DNA of 64,000 nucleotides from contig OZ014412.1 in assembly GCA_963965975.1 (NCBI GenBank), forward strand, positions 12,972,849-13,036,848, written 5' to 3'. The translations under genes and the position numbers were made by a program. Under the pieces are notes generated by a model. It did not search any database, had not been told where the DNA came from, and saw only the letters and a program-made list of their open reading frames with translations. How positions within the stretch are numbered: the stretch's first letter is position 1; each line of letters opens with the position of its first letter. This document shows positions 10,986 through 23,389 of this stretch, in pieces. Origin of the DNA: Xestospongia bergquistia. Lineage: Eukaryota > Porifera > Demospongiae > Haplosclerida > Petrosiidae.

Positions 10986-13560
10986 CAACTTTATTACCAA
11001 TTCCATAACTTGTTCTACTCTCTCAAATTTTTGTCTTCAAGTCATTTTATCAGGTAACTTCATGTTAGCAGCTAAAGTTAAGTTCTCTCTACAAATAAGC
11101 ATTCACTCAAATATTATTATTATCTCAAGTCATATACTCACCTAACAGTAAGTTCTTATAATAAGGTGTGCTAACGGTAAGATGTATCCAGTATTAGCTA
11201 CATACTTCTGTTGTATTTTGTCCAGTGAATATCCTTTAACATATATCTCACGCTATAGATATACATGTACAATATAAAGTATTTATTAAGCAGTTAACTA
11301 CTAATATATTGCCATTTTTCGTCCTCCAGTAAGTAAGTCTAAAAAATTAATGTTGTCTTCCCATATCAAAAAACATTTGACAATAATGTTATAAGAATTG
11401 ATAAATAAAATCATATGACTAATATAATTATAGTCCATAACATAAGACTCATATTAAATTATTACATAACACAAACATGCATATGACATGTTGGCAATGT
11501 AAAAGTCAAATAATAAAGACATATATTTTTCATGTGATAGTGACTTGATGGTCTCATGATACTAAAAAATTCTTCTGGATTAAAATAGACTGATATTTCA
11601 TGTAGAATCTCCTTACGTACTCGAGCACACCCACAACAACCAGGAGTAAGTTGAATCTATAGTCATATACAAGTAAATGGAATATTTGTACATGTATGTA
11701 TGTACATGTATAGGTAATGTTCACCTGAGCTTTATATTCCTATATCAGTACTATCATAACTAAAATAACTTGAATTTCTTAACGGTAAACTTGAAGTCAT
11801 TGATGTATCCATATAATGGAATAAAAGCCAAATACATGTAATATATGTACATGTGTTGTTATTCAGTATCATATCTTTTTTGTAATCTTTCAGTATGTGA
11901 TGGCTGTACAATTTCTTCATAAGTATACAGATTGCAAATGTGGTGTTGGTGAGTTATCTGATGTATTGAGCTACAAGATGTCACATATAATATACAAAAC
12001 AATAAAAGTAGTCAGATCATTTATACTTTATATTAGTACTGTTCTTAGGTATATCATATAATAATACTGTACTATAAGAGTACAGTATGATGCAGTACAG
12101 TAGAGTACAGTATGTATAGTACTCTTACAATAACTTTAATGTATATATATATATATATACCTTTATAGGGCTTCTATGGTACAACTTACTTTAAATGAGT
12201 ATTTCCTTTGGTAAATAGAAGGCATGGAGACTGCACCAAATTATTTTCTGCTATCAAGTTTTGTCCTAGAGCCTTTGCTGTTTTGAAGCATCAATGATTT
12301 AGATGTACTATGTTCACTTTCAGAGGATACACTTTACGCTCATTACTAATTATAGACATTGGAAAATTTTCAAAATCAAACACTATACATAATAAAAGAT
12401 AGTTGCTATTAATGTACATGTTGTACATGTAACTGTACATGTTGTACATATGAATATAATTGTAAATTGACATGAAAATTTATGTATCCAAGAAGTAAAG
12501 CAATATTTTAACTATCATTTACTACATCATGATACATGACTACATGTACATGTACACATGTCCTTACAATATACAGTGCACATATACATTATAACATTCA
12601 TACTATAGACAATTGAATACATACCAACAGAGAGTGTGGTCACAGGATCATCTTTTTGCATGACTTCGTATCTTCATCTTCCTCAATTGTCTCTTCTTGA
12701 AATGTTGCTACTTAAGAGGGACACCAAAAAGTTTTAAAGATAATTGGTGTAGCTATTTAAAGAATATACTAATCATGTGACTACTATAATGATCACATGA
12801 CTTACATGTGCTGGAATGAAGTCTTAAGAGGAACTGAGCAGTCCAATATGTAGGTCTATGTATTGTGCTTTTTGATTTCCTATGATATAAGGCACTATGA
12901 GACATTCTGAATACAAAGTAAGAAAAGATCTTTGTAAATAAAATCCATGAACCATTAGTTCAAAACATCCATCTATTCATTTGTCTATCTTCTGTTGTTA
13001 ATCTGTCTGTACATTTATCAGTCTGTCTGTAGTCTATCTCTTTATTTAACTATCCATCCATCCATCTAATCACTTGTTTTAATAGGCGCATTAGTTTCTA
13101 TTTCATTCTCAGATTCATGAATATTATAATCCAAAACAAAGGATACAGTGATAGCATCCGCTTTCTCATCTTTCTCCTTTTTAGGATAAATGTTAACATA
13201 ATACTTTAAATCAATACAAGAAACAGAGACAGCCTCTTTTAAACCACATACTGGAAACTAGATAACACAATAAATTATACATATTTGTACATGTATACAT
13301 GTTATATTACAACATGTACAGTATATATGACATGTACATGTAAATGTACTAGCTAATATCATATTTTATGCAACTTATGAAATTACTACAAGTAAGTTGT
13401 CTTTCATCATTACTATTACTGTGTATTGTTTAAAAACAAAAATAGAAACATTTTTCATCTAGTAATTATTAATTTAATGAAGGGTCATACTTATGGGACA
13501 CCATCAATCTGTTTCTTCTCTTCTAAAGACACTCGTTCCAAGTACAAACCTTGTTGAACA
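10985..13560 (-). pseudogene. ABCG-type ABC transporter, nucleotide-binding-domain relic in scattered exons
   Basis: Pieces in 5' to 3' minus order: 13,490-13,560 (LYLERVSLEEKKQIDG); 13,085-13,258 (EAVSVSCIDLKYYVNI, PKKEKDEKADAITVSFVLDY, after an AG acceptor); 12,780-12,850 and 12,640-12,715 (weak, acidic); 11,525-11,650 (KEILHEISVYFNPEE, then IMRPSS); 11,160-11,255 (GYSLDKIQQKYVANTGYIL); 10,985-11,090 (ENLTLAANMKLPDKM, a TGA, RQKFERVEQVM). This order matches the start of a White/PDR-type ABCG cassette, where 'ILHxVSGYFxPGELxAIMGPSGxGKTT' precedes 'VxENLxLAAxMRLP'. The Walker A glycine-lysine motif is destroyed (MRPSSHYHMKN), and signature motif, Walker B and membrane helices were not found. 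A decayed copy; only the family is assigned. Confidence 0.6.
12050..12160. repeat. GTAC-rich hairpin cluster and short (TA)n
   Basis: Between 12,067 and 12,130 the words TACTGTACT, AGAGTACAGTA and AGTACAGTA alternate on both strands and can fold into several alternative stems. A (TA)n tract of about 20 bp follows near 12,140. Confidence 0.5.
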
Positions 13561-13599
13561 AATCAGACAATTTCCCAGATATAAAACATGATCTAAACA

Positions 13600-15570
13600 G
13601 AAAATAAACTGACTACTAAAAAGATTATAATATAAAGAGTGATATCAGTATATTATGCAAATTATGTAAATAGACCAGCACATGTACATGTATATGAATT
13701 AAAGTCAACAGTCTAACACAGGCCATTAATGCATGTGGATTTCATTTTGTAACAGAAGAAATGCAATACAAACATCTACAAATTCCTACTTCTCATTTCT
13801 CTCCCTTTTCTTATACTTTCCTCCCATATCACATCATTATTAGTATTATTACATGTCATATTAAGTGTAATTAACTTTACAATAATAGGAAAGACAGTAA
13901 TTAAAATAACAACAACAATGATACTGTTTTTTACCAAATCATAATCCAACTGTTGCTTAATAAAAACTGAACTCTGACTTCTCAGGACAGAATTACTTAC
14001 AATGAATTGAATAACAAGTATCTCTGAATTCTAAGTTATTCACAATATATTAACATCTGTAATGAAATGATCAGTGGAATACACTAATGACTGAGTCTGG
14101 TTAATTACTCAATACTAATTTTAATAATGATATATATGTACAATTACTTCTCATATGATATGGTTTAAAGTCAATGAAATGTGAAAAGTATCAGCAATTG
14201 TTTTAATATTTAAAAAAAATGTATTTACCATACTGATTGGTAATATACAGATATTTTTCAAAGCTAACAATTTTACTTTGCGTTGCATGGTTTACCTATT
14301 CAGTTTAACTCTTAGTTAGGTCCTAGAAATATCTTGAATAAAGTAGAAATAATGATGGTTACAATCAAAGTACTGATATATCCAATTGTTCTTTTCATTC
14401 TTGCTTGTAGTTAAGTTATGATTGCCACACCCTTTAAATATTAATTAGGTATAATATTTCCTGATTGCATCGAATACTTCCTAAAGTCTAAGCGTTGTTA
14501 ATAGTTATTGGAGGTGTGTCTACTAAATTATGTTTGTCAAGAAATTGCATTGTACCTTGAATATTTTTGTAGTGTGGCCTTGTAAATTAAAGACATTTGC
14601 CACTGTATCTGATTATTTCTGTTACAGTTAGAGAACGTTTGTATGAGCATTTGTCTAATATGCAAATTATGTGTGATGTGATGTCATGGTAAAAAGGTAA
14701 AGTACACTTCACTTTTTATCGGAATTCTAGTTTATTACTTTATTGAATAGCTAGTTTTCTATAACGTTTGTGGAGTTATAACATGTATTTAATGGTGCAA
14801 ACCATTTCTTTATAGCTTATGCCTAGCCTGAGATACAATATAAAACTTAGAGTATACATGTACACATACTTGATACTTCCTGGATATTATTGACTTATCC
14901 AGACACTTGGTAGCACTGCCTATGTAGGGATGCCCCAGATTGTTTATTGAAATTTATTCATAGAAACTGATCAAAATCCTCTAATTCTTTACAATATTTT
15001 ATCTATAATAATCACTTCATTATGACAAGTATCACAGACACTATTGGTTAAAATTTGAGTTTGTTCCTTTTTTTGCCTCTGCCTCTGCTGTTTTTGGCTC
15101 ATGTTAACTCAATAACTCAATAATAAGTTTGGAAAACAAATTCATTGATGTAATGCTTTTAACTATAATGTATGGCTTTTAAAGTTCTTTGCCTTCTATA
15201 GCTCTTTCTGTTGGCTATCAAAATGCTTACATTTAATAAATAAGAAAATAAATAAAGACATTTTTTGAAAATAAAGTAAACTTGATGTAGGTATGGCTAA
15301 TATCAGTGCAATACAAAAAATGTTAACAATATCGTAAGGATGGCCATTGCATCATCCCACATGATTGCACAGGTGGTACGAACAGTTAAGGATGTTCATC
15401 TATTATGTTAAATATATTGTTGCATTCTGTTTTTGTGCTATTATGTATGGATGATTTAATTTCCATTCCTACTATCTTGTTTGCATTCTTGGTATTGAAG
15501 ATATTGAGCATTTACTTGATTTTTAGAAAATGTTTATTTCCCTCTAATAAAATAATTGTTTATGTAATAA
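13600..15570. other. Mostly non-coding; one dispersed repeat phrase
   Basis: No exon supported. The phrase GCCACACCCTTTAAATATTA near 14,425-14,445 recurs in similar form at about 57,395-57,415 (GCCACACCCCCTTTAATATG), so a dispersed repeat is likely. A short plus-strand frame near 15,340-15,405 (MAIASSHMIAQVVRTVKD) is too small to call. Confidence 0.35.
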
Positions 15571-15582
15571 TCTTTATGTAGT

Positions 15583-15671
15583 ACCCTCACTAGAACACTT
15601 GTGTAAAGAGACTATTATCAACAATAACTTGTCATTTATTAGGCTACCAGCAGTTATACAACAGACAATGT
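15583..15671 (+). pseudogene. Possible SOCS-box-like exon
   Basis: Between an AG and a GTAAGT the plus strand reads PSLEHLCKETIINNNLSFIR then LPAVIQQTM. This resembles the SOCS box pattern 'SL..LCR..I.......I..LP.P..L', used to recruit elongin/cullin ubiquitin ligases. It is one short exon with no recognised partner, so it may be coincidence. Confidence 0.28.
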
Positions 15672-15679
15672 AAGTCATT

Positions 15680-17165
15680 GAGTAATTTATAAATTTTAAC
15701 CCAAAATTCTTTCATGATTCGAAATACACAGAAAAGCATCTATATCATTGAAATGGTATTGGAATTAAATATAAGTTGTAGGCAGAAGTAAGTAGTTTTA
15801 TGGGTTGCTTAACATTTTAACTCAATTGTCAGCATAAGGAGGTGTGTGCCTATTTGCTCATGTAAAATGTTATGCAAAAAATTTATTTCTAGTATACTTA
15901 ACATGTGAAATAGAACTGGAATTACTTTTCTATTTAGTAGCTTATTTTGCTGGAGTTTTGCAAAAAAATGTGTGAACTTGGATATGAACTAAAATCAGAG
16001 TCAATAACAGGATTCCAAAGTTGCTGGGTTGCAGCTCTAGTTTTATCTCTAGATACTCTTTTGCTAAATGTGAGAAAGAGCACTTGATGACTTTAGTGTA
16101 ATTCTTGGCACTGTGCCATCAATGAACTTATAGACACGATGCAAGAGAATTTGCTTCATGTATGGTAGAAAGCATCTTACTCTTTCATATTGATAATGGT
16201 TTAAAGCATTATTATCAAGGAAACTATAAACTGTTATTCATTAGTCATATCTTTAATTTCTAATAATAATTTGTTCAGTAGATGTCGTGGATTTAAGGCA
16301 TCCTGATTAGTAAGCTGATAATCTACTAAGAAACTGAAGCAAAATTGCTAGACTTACATTATCATATTAAGTGAATGTATAGGGACATAACTATTTTAGC
16401 CACACAATTCCTAAGCCTATGTATAAACATCCCATGTAAGGGTCCTTAAAATGTATAATAAATATTATGCACAACTATATCTCTTTAAAAAGTAACTATT
16501 CTTTATACAGAACTATCATGATGAATGAAAAAGTAGTAGACTCACAACCTCTACAAGGAGATTTGCACAGAACCACTGATATGCATACTAACAAATAATA
16601 AACAAATATTATGAGCAAGAATCAATATGTATTTTATTCATTACATTATAATCAATATCAACATGTCAATTAGCTTATTGCATTGTCATGTATGTGAATT
16701 TGTGTTTTTAAGCAAGATTTTATGAACAAAATTAATGTTGAGGTCAAATATAATAAGTATGCCCCAAAATTGTTACTTGAACAATAGTAATAATTTCTTA
16801 TCTGAAAAAGAACTACAGAGGCCTTAAGTATAGCAGTTAATCAATTATTTATGATGTGGTTGATTATTGATATTTAATATTGATTTTATGGGTGGGCTTA
16901 TGCATGTGAGGGACACTAGCTACTGCAGCAAGTTACAAAGGGTGCTAAACCCTTTGTAGTGAACATAAAGAAACACTGAACAATATTTATGTAGTTATTA
17001 GAGATTAGTCATTCTAAGCTCTTAAGGCAACCAACAATTGATTTAATATTGAAAATTGGCTTATTTGACAGTCAGTTTGTTAACTTGTGTACAATCACTA
17101 TGATTGTATTTCCATGTGTAAAACTCCACATACATCATAAAATTGTAGTTGACACTTACTGTCCA
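15680..17165. other. Non-coding AT-rich stretch
   Basis: I find no convincing exon, repeat array or RNA gene here. Confidence 0.45.
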
Positions 17166-17169
17166 CTGT

Positions 17170-17917
17170 GTGTATCCAGGTTGAACAAGAGTTGTTGAGA
17201 AGCTGCACCTCACATTTTAATGTGAGTATCTTTAGAGAGTTGCAGAATGTTTTCCTGTTTGGCTGGTTGTGGAGCAACTATATCACTCTTGAAAACCTAC
17301 AATCATTTATTAGCTGAATAGAATCATCTACTGTAATATCGTTGATATCTTTCCTTGCGGTTGCAAGGGTAATGATAGAACTTTTAAAAAGAGGAAAAAC
17401 TCTCTTTCTCTTCTCTACTTTAACCAAAACAAAATGAACTATTTATACAAGAAAAGAAACCAAAAAACAATTAATAATACTAAGGAAATAACACCAATTT
17501 ACATTTATAGTGACAAAAATGATAATAATACAACAATTAAGTGTAAATTTATGCTAAAATACCACATCTACTTTAACAAAAACCACTCTTCTGAGTGAAA
17601 GAAGATGTAATTGTTTAGATAGAGTATCTTAACTATTTTTTTCTCTTTGATTTTGGATTTGGTTTTTTGTCTTGTTTTTAATGAAATGCTAAGGGTCCTG
17701 TATTTCTTTCCTTGCCTGACAACACCAAAGGAGGTACTGGAGAAAAAGTGACTGGGACATTTGGGTGTGGTTTTCTTTTATGTCTTTGATTATAGGAAAA
17801 GGGATTCCTTTTTGCACTAGAAAGCAGAGAATGCTGTGTAGCATCCATGGTATTTATACTTGCTTTAAAATGAATAGCTTCAGCTAGCATTTCCATCAGT
17901 TCCCTTGTAGCAACCAT
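17170..17917 (-). CDS. Weak minus-strand exons, hypothetical
   Basis: The upstream piece (17,678-17,917) starts MVATRELMEMLAEAIHFKAS and continues with a basic, proline-rich tail (RHKRKPHPNVPVTFSPVPP). About 390 bp further downstream a second protein-like piece reads SDIVAPQPAKQENILQLSK (about 17,215-17,290). Both are on the minus strand and could be exons of one small gene; neither matches a family I know. The call rests only on residue composition. Confidence 0.22.
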
Positions 17918-17929
17918 TTCCCATTTTAT

Positions 17930-20160
17930 GCACTGTCACTACTTATTCAACAGCTTGTGGAAGAGGATATGATGTTGTAACAGATCTTTCTAAGGTAACA
18001 CTAACTATTGTATACTATATAACTCTTCTTATCTAACTAATGAAAGACTTGATTCATCTACCTCAGCATTGAATATTAATATTAATCAAGACATTAATAT
18101 ATGATATCGTCAGTAAAGGTTATGCATCACATGATATAATCAGTAAAATATAGATATGAAATTGATCGTTTGCATAAAATCTGTTCATACATTGCAATGT
18201 CAATAACAATTTTGTTAGTCTAAGTATGAACTTTGCTATCATCAGTTGCTGCAGGTATTAATTATATGGGTAAATATTATGAGTTACTTTTTTGTTATTG
18301 GAAGCTCTGTGACACTAAAATAACAACATATAAACTTAAACACTATTGTGATGACAGAACAGACTTTGGTGTATTTTGTGTATGGTTAATACTCAGTGAT
18401 AAAATGTCAAACACAAATCATTTGAGTATCCATCACATGCACCAAAATGCTTTGTCAATACGTAAATAATGATGTGTTTTATTCAATTCAGTGTTCATAG
18501 TTTTGTTAAGCTTAAATAAACATTGTAAGTGACAAATCTTATTGCTTATCCAAATTGCAAGGGAAATAAGACATGGATGATGGAAGAATGACGAACTTTG
18601 CAAGATAATTACATGCTTCCTTAACATTAACATTTTCCAATGTTAAGTACATACATTAGATGCCTATATCTATGTGGAATCAAGGAGATAAGTATTTTTT
18701 GTACTCTCCAGAGAATAGCATTTAGTGTCAGAGCTGCATGCTGCACAGAAGATTTTGTAACATATAAATTTGAGAAGGCCACCTCATGTTCACATTGATA
18801 GAAGTTGTAATTTATTATAATAAGTAAAGGATATTACTATTCTGTTCAAAGATTTAGCACTCACTATTAATAACAGATTCAGCAATGACATATGACACAT
18901 TGATAAATAATTATAGACAAATGATTTATTTTGACTGGAATTTGTATTTTATATATTTTATGAATAGTTTCATTTATTGGTATTTGGAGTTAAATTCATA
19001 ATTATAATTATTGATATGTTTCCACTACTACCATTTTGTTCAAACTGTAGTAGATGTCCTATTGTATAGAAAGTAAATGTCTAGTGGCACTTATATTCCA
19101 TTTAAATTTAATTATCACATTTAAACTGATAGTATATTTACTAAATAGAAATCATAAGATCCACGGTATTATTATAATTTATGTTCTATTTTCCTAACCC
19201 CCAAATTTTTGATCTTTTTGTTTCAAAAACAAACATTTAGAAAAAGGAGACAAAGAAGACAAGATGACAAATGACAAATATTTTGTTTTTCATATAAGAG
19301 TTTACATCACGATTATAACATACTATAAGATAATTTATTATAATTGTAACAAAGAAACTGTCAGTACTATAAACATATAGAAAAAGCCAAGAAATCACTA
19401 CTTAAAACAGCAATGACAACATAATTGTAATATTTTCAAAATAAAAATTTCTACAAAACTTTTTAATCAATGTTAGGTAGCTGAAAAACTACACATATAA
19501 AATTTAAAGCTTTAAAGCAAACAAAATCCAAAAATTAGGTGTATATATCAGGGTTAAAGTAATTGCATTTTTTGCAATTAAAATTTAATGTTACTTATGG
19601 ACATGTATAGTACTTTTACTGCAATGTAATGGTACTCAGACAATGGTTACATTTTGAAATGATATCTACACAAGAGTGAGTCACCACTGAAGCTCATTTA
19701 TGAAGTATATTTTCTTAATTTCCATGACTTATGTGAGTGAGTCTTCTATTTGTTTCCCATTTACATGTTTAATTCAAGACAGAACAGGGAGAACATCTAG
19801 TTTGTTCATTGAAATGTGCAAAATTGAATAGTGGTTAGCTATTAATATTACAAATTGATATGTGATACATTATTTTTATTTTTACAATTACAATACAATT
19901 ACATTCAAATAGTATCATATTGAAAACAACACATACACGGTACCACAAAAGAAGTTGGAACTTAAGCCGTATACTCTTACACTAATACAAATCTGAATTC
20001 ATGTTTTGAATATCTAGAATAAGATGAAGAGTATTAACAATGCTTCAACTTAATTATTCTAACATGACTCATAGTGGTACTAAATGTGGATTAGTTTGCT
20101 AAAAACTTTTATCTAATGTATGTAGAAAATACATTAAGTCAATTTGTCACAAAAATCAAT
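17930..20160. other. Non-coding AT-rich stretch
   Basis: Only short unsupported frames on either strand; no repeats beyond low-complexity A/T tracts. Confidence 0.45.
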
Positions 20161-20189
20161 GACTCACCACATCCTTCCATTCACTGTTT

Positions 20190-20930
20190 ACTACTGATCA
20201 TTTCCACCTATGGCAAATCTTTAACTTTTTGTTAACAGTAGCAACAGCTACACGAACATGGAACGTATCTGGTAGAGTGATGTTTAAAGTTACAGAAGCA
20301 CCAACACTAGACATCAGGGAAGGTGAATGATAATCTAGATGATCTATCCACACTCCACAGCATGAACAGAATGCATGTACTTTTTCAATTAAATTACGAA
20401 AGTCAAGTTAACTTATAATTTATTATTATTAAACTCAAATCAACTACTAACATAACTACAGAATAATTATATAGTTGTTTCAAAATGTCAGATAATAATG
20501 TTATTGGCTTAGCTAGTTACTAATTACCCAATAACAAAAATATGATTAGGTTGAATGTGTATATACATCTTCAAAGAAAAATAAAAGAAAGAGTCTTGAT
20601 GTATTAAGTGATTTAATCCATGTCCTTTGTTTACATAAAAAATTTATAAACATACCTTTCAATATGTGTTTGTAACAGTTACTATAAAGAACTGTTAGAG
20701 GATCATCTATAATTATAATTATATAATAGTGTAGAGGATCCTCAAGAATACTGATGATATCACATCATGTTGCTGTAGTAGATTCATTGTCAAACCAGGT
20801 TTGTAATATTTGTTGACATCTTCACTAGAGAAATTAGAGTAACACAACCCATTATTAGTATTAGAGTCAACTCCAAGTAGGGCTCCTATCTCTTGCCATT
20901 TTGCTGTCACACAAGAAAGTATCCTCAATA
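20190..20930 (-). CDS. Hypothetical two-exon fragment, first part Death-fold-like
   Basis: The upstream exon (20,719-20,930) contains VTAKWQEIGALLGVDSNTNN, which fits helix 1-2 of a Death-fold domain ('W..IG..LG'), then FSSEDVNKYYKPG. The downstream exon (about 20,225-20,395) reads FCSCCGVWIDHLDYHS, SPSLMSSVGASVTLNITLPD and TFHVRVAVATVN, a beta-rich, secreted- or ZU5-like texture. The two together are coding-like but unassigned. They could be another decayed relative of the ankyrin/UPA/Death family seen at 3,812-4,545. Confidence 0.3.
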
Positions 20931-20959
20931 GAACGTTTCACTTGTTTTTTAGCTGTAAA

Positions 20960-23380
20960 TGAAAAAAATATTTAAAGTGTATATATATATATAAGTTACA
21001 GATGCATACAACATTTAAAATAAAGTAGTTATACATGCTATGCCACATGTTATTTGTAGCTTCATCAAAAATTGTTTCTACAATTTGTCAGTCATTGCAA
21101 CAACAAATATATATATATATATATAGCAAATACCTAAAGTACCAAAAGATGACCCAGCGTCTCAGATTTATTATTTAAATTTGTATTAGGGATCTATTAA
21201 ATCAATTACTACTGTAGTTTGTATCCATTTTCAATTCAATCATTCATTTTCTTATAAACAGTGTAAGTTAGCTAGACAACTAAGACAAGTACAATGAAGT
21301 CATAGGAGTTCAAAAAAGTAATTTTAAATTAATAGAAAACAGCAAGACAAGATACTAACTAACAAAGAGGCTATAGCCAATACCGAAAACCTAATAAAAA
21401 GCAGATCCAATTTTTAGTATCAATTTTTTCTAGATAACATTTTGTAACAATGATTAGGTATACCTTTGCTTTAAAATGGCTACAGGTATTAGAGATCCAT
21501 ATCTATTGAATTGGAGTGAAGGGCAACATTAAAATGAAACCAGTACTTACTACTTAAAGGTTTGCTATAACAATAGCTTGGCTAGAGATATCTATGTATC
21601 AGCTTGCTATAATAGCATTGTTCAATTGTCTATAGAGATTCTAACCAGACTGGACTGACAAAGAAGCATATTTAGGCATACTTAACAGAACATGAAATCA
21701 CAATCAGGACAATTTCTTATTTATAATACATTTTGTTCTTACATCAATGGAATTCTTTTTTTCAACCAATCAACTTCATTTTCAAGATGGTATTAAAATT
21801 GATATTATATATCTAGTGCTAAAACAATACAAAGCAATCTGTATGACTTTTTAAGAATTTGGGGACTCAGCATCAATTTGGCATGTGTACACAAATATAC
21901 ACACACATACATGTACTAGTTTTTAATTGGTCTGGAGGGTGACAGATGGTTGCTATCCACAGGTAATAATTAACTTATAAATTAGTGTATGATACATAAG
22001 AGAAAGCTGATTTAGAAACAATAGACTGAAGCTGAGATCAATAATTCTTCATTGACTAATCATGTTGACCTTTTGAAACCTCACCAAATATTAGAGTAAA
22101 GGTTGACTAGAGATTTTTTGAGCTTGATAAAGCCCATTTTAGGGAAATGATTCATATGAAATTGCGTGCTAAAATAATTATTTATGAATAACTTTAGTAC
22201 AAAATAAAATAAATTATTTGGAAAAATGATATGTTAAACTCATTACAATTGTAATTATATAGATACTTTGTTTTTAGTATATTTATAATCTGACAATGCC
22301 ACCTTGGTTCTCAGTAGATTTGTTAATGACTCTTAAGCCTATACTGACTTTTCATTTAATTTATTCTCTGACACCTTCACCAAAAAACAAATAATGGGAG
22401 GTAATAACTATTTTGATTGGAGTGTAATTTATATGATGTGACTGATGTCGTAGGTTTATGGACTGATAAAGTATTGTCTGATATGGAAATAAAAGCTATT
22501 AACAATGACAGTGTGAGAGATCTAAAATTGGTCTTGTATTCTGCTGTAACTAATCTGTCATTGAATTGTACTATAACAATGGTTATGCAAACAGTTAGCA
22601 TGCTTTTATCATTTCATGGAGTATTATTATAGTCACTATTATGTGAAATTTCTCTATCACAATGAAACATGGAATGATAATTTTCATTAATTACTTCACA
22701 TCCTGATTGTTATAATCTTTGTTCCTTAGATGAAATACAAAGTATGCACTAGATTTAATTTTTTTATAATTATTTTTGTAGTGAACTAGTAAGTCTATAA
22801 TGTTTCTATTATTATGTCATTGTCCCTATATATCACTGTGATACTAACTCAACTCACATATTAGTATTATTGTATAGACAATTAAGCAACTTGACTGAAG
22901 ATCTTTAGTTGAGTATTGTGGACTTATTACACCTACATCTCCATCTATTCTCTCTGTTCAAAATGAAACACAAGGTTGGATTGCTTAATAACTGTATCAT
23001 TTTGTTATCTGTTGATTTTATAGTGATAGCATCGAGTGCTGTTTTTGGTTTGTTTGCATACTTTGATGGTATTAATGACTGGATGTTTAATTAGTATAGT
23101 TGCCTCCTATTACAAAAGAAGACGTAATTTTTAAATGTTACACCTGACATCTAGAAGTAATTGGTTTGATATGTATTATTAAAAACAGAATCATGAGAGA
23201 AAATTTATAGTTATAAATAAAATAGTACAATGCAGACATCATATTAACAATTATTTTTCATTATCTTCTATTGTCGAAAGAGCAAGACGTGATCTATGAA
23301 CAAGAGATTGAGATACAATGACATAATAGCTATAAACATGCTTTACCTGTTTAAAGTTAAACAACTTTTAACTAAGTGAC
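20960..23380. other. Largely non-coding, with (TA)n tracts
   Basis: Short (AT)n runs at about 20,980 and 21,105-21,125. Small frames at 22,417-22,632 and 22,909-23,094 on the plus strand are not supported by any motif. Confidence 0.4.
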
Positions 23381-23389
23381 ATGCAGCAA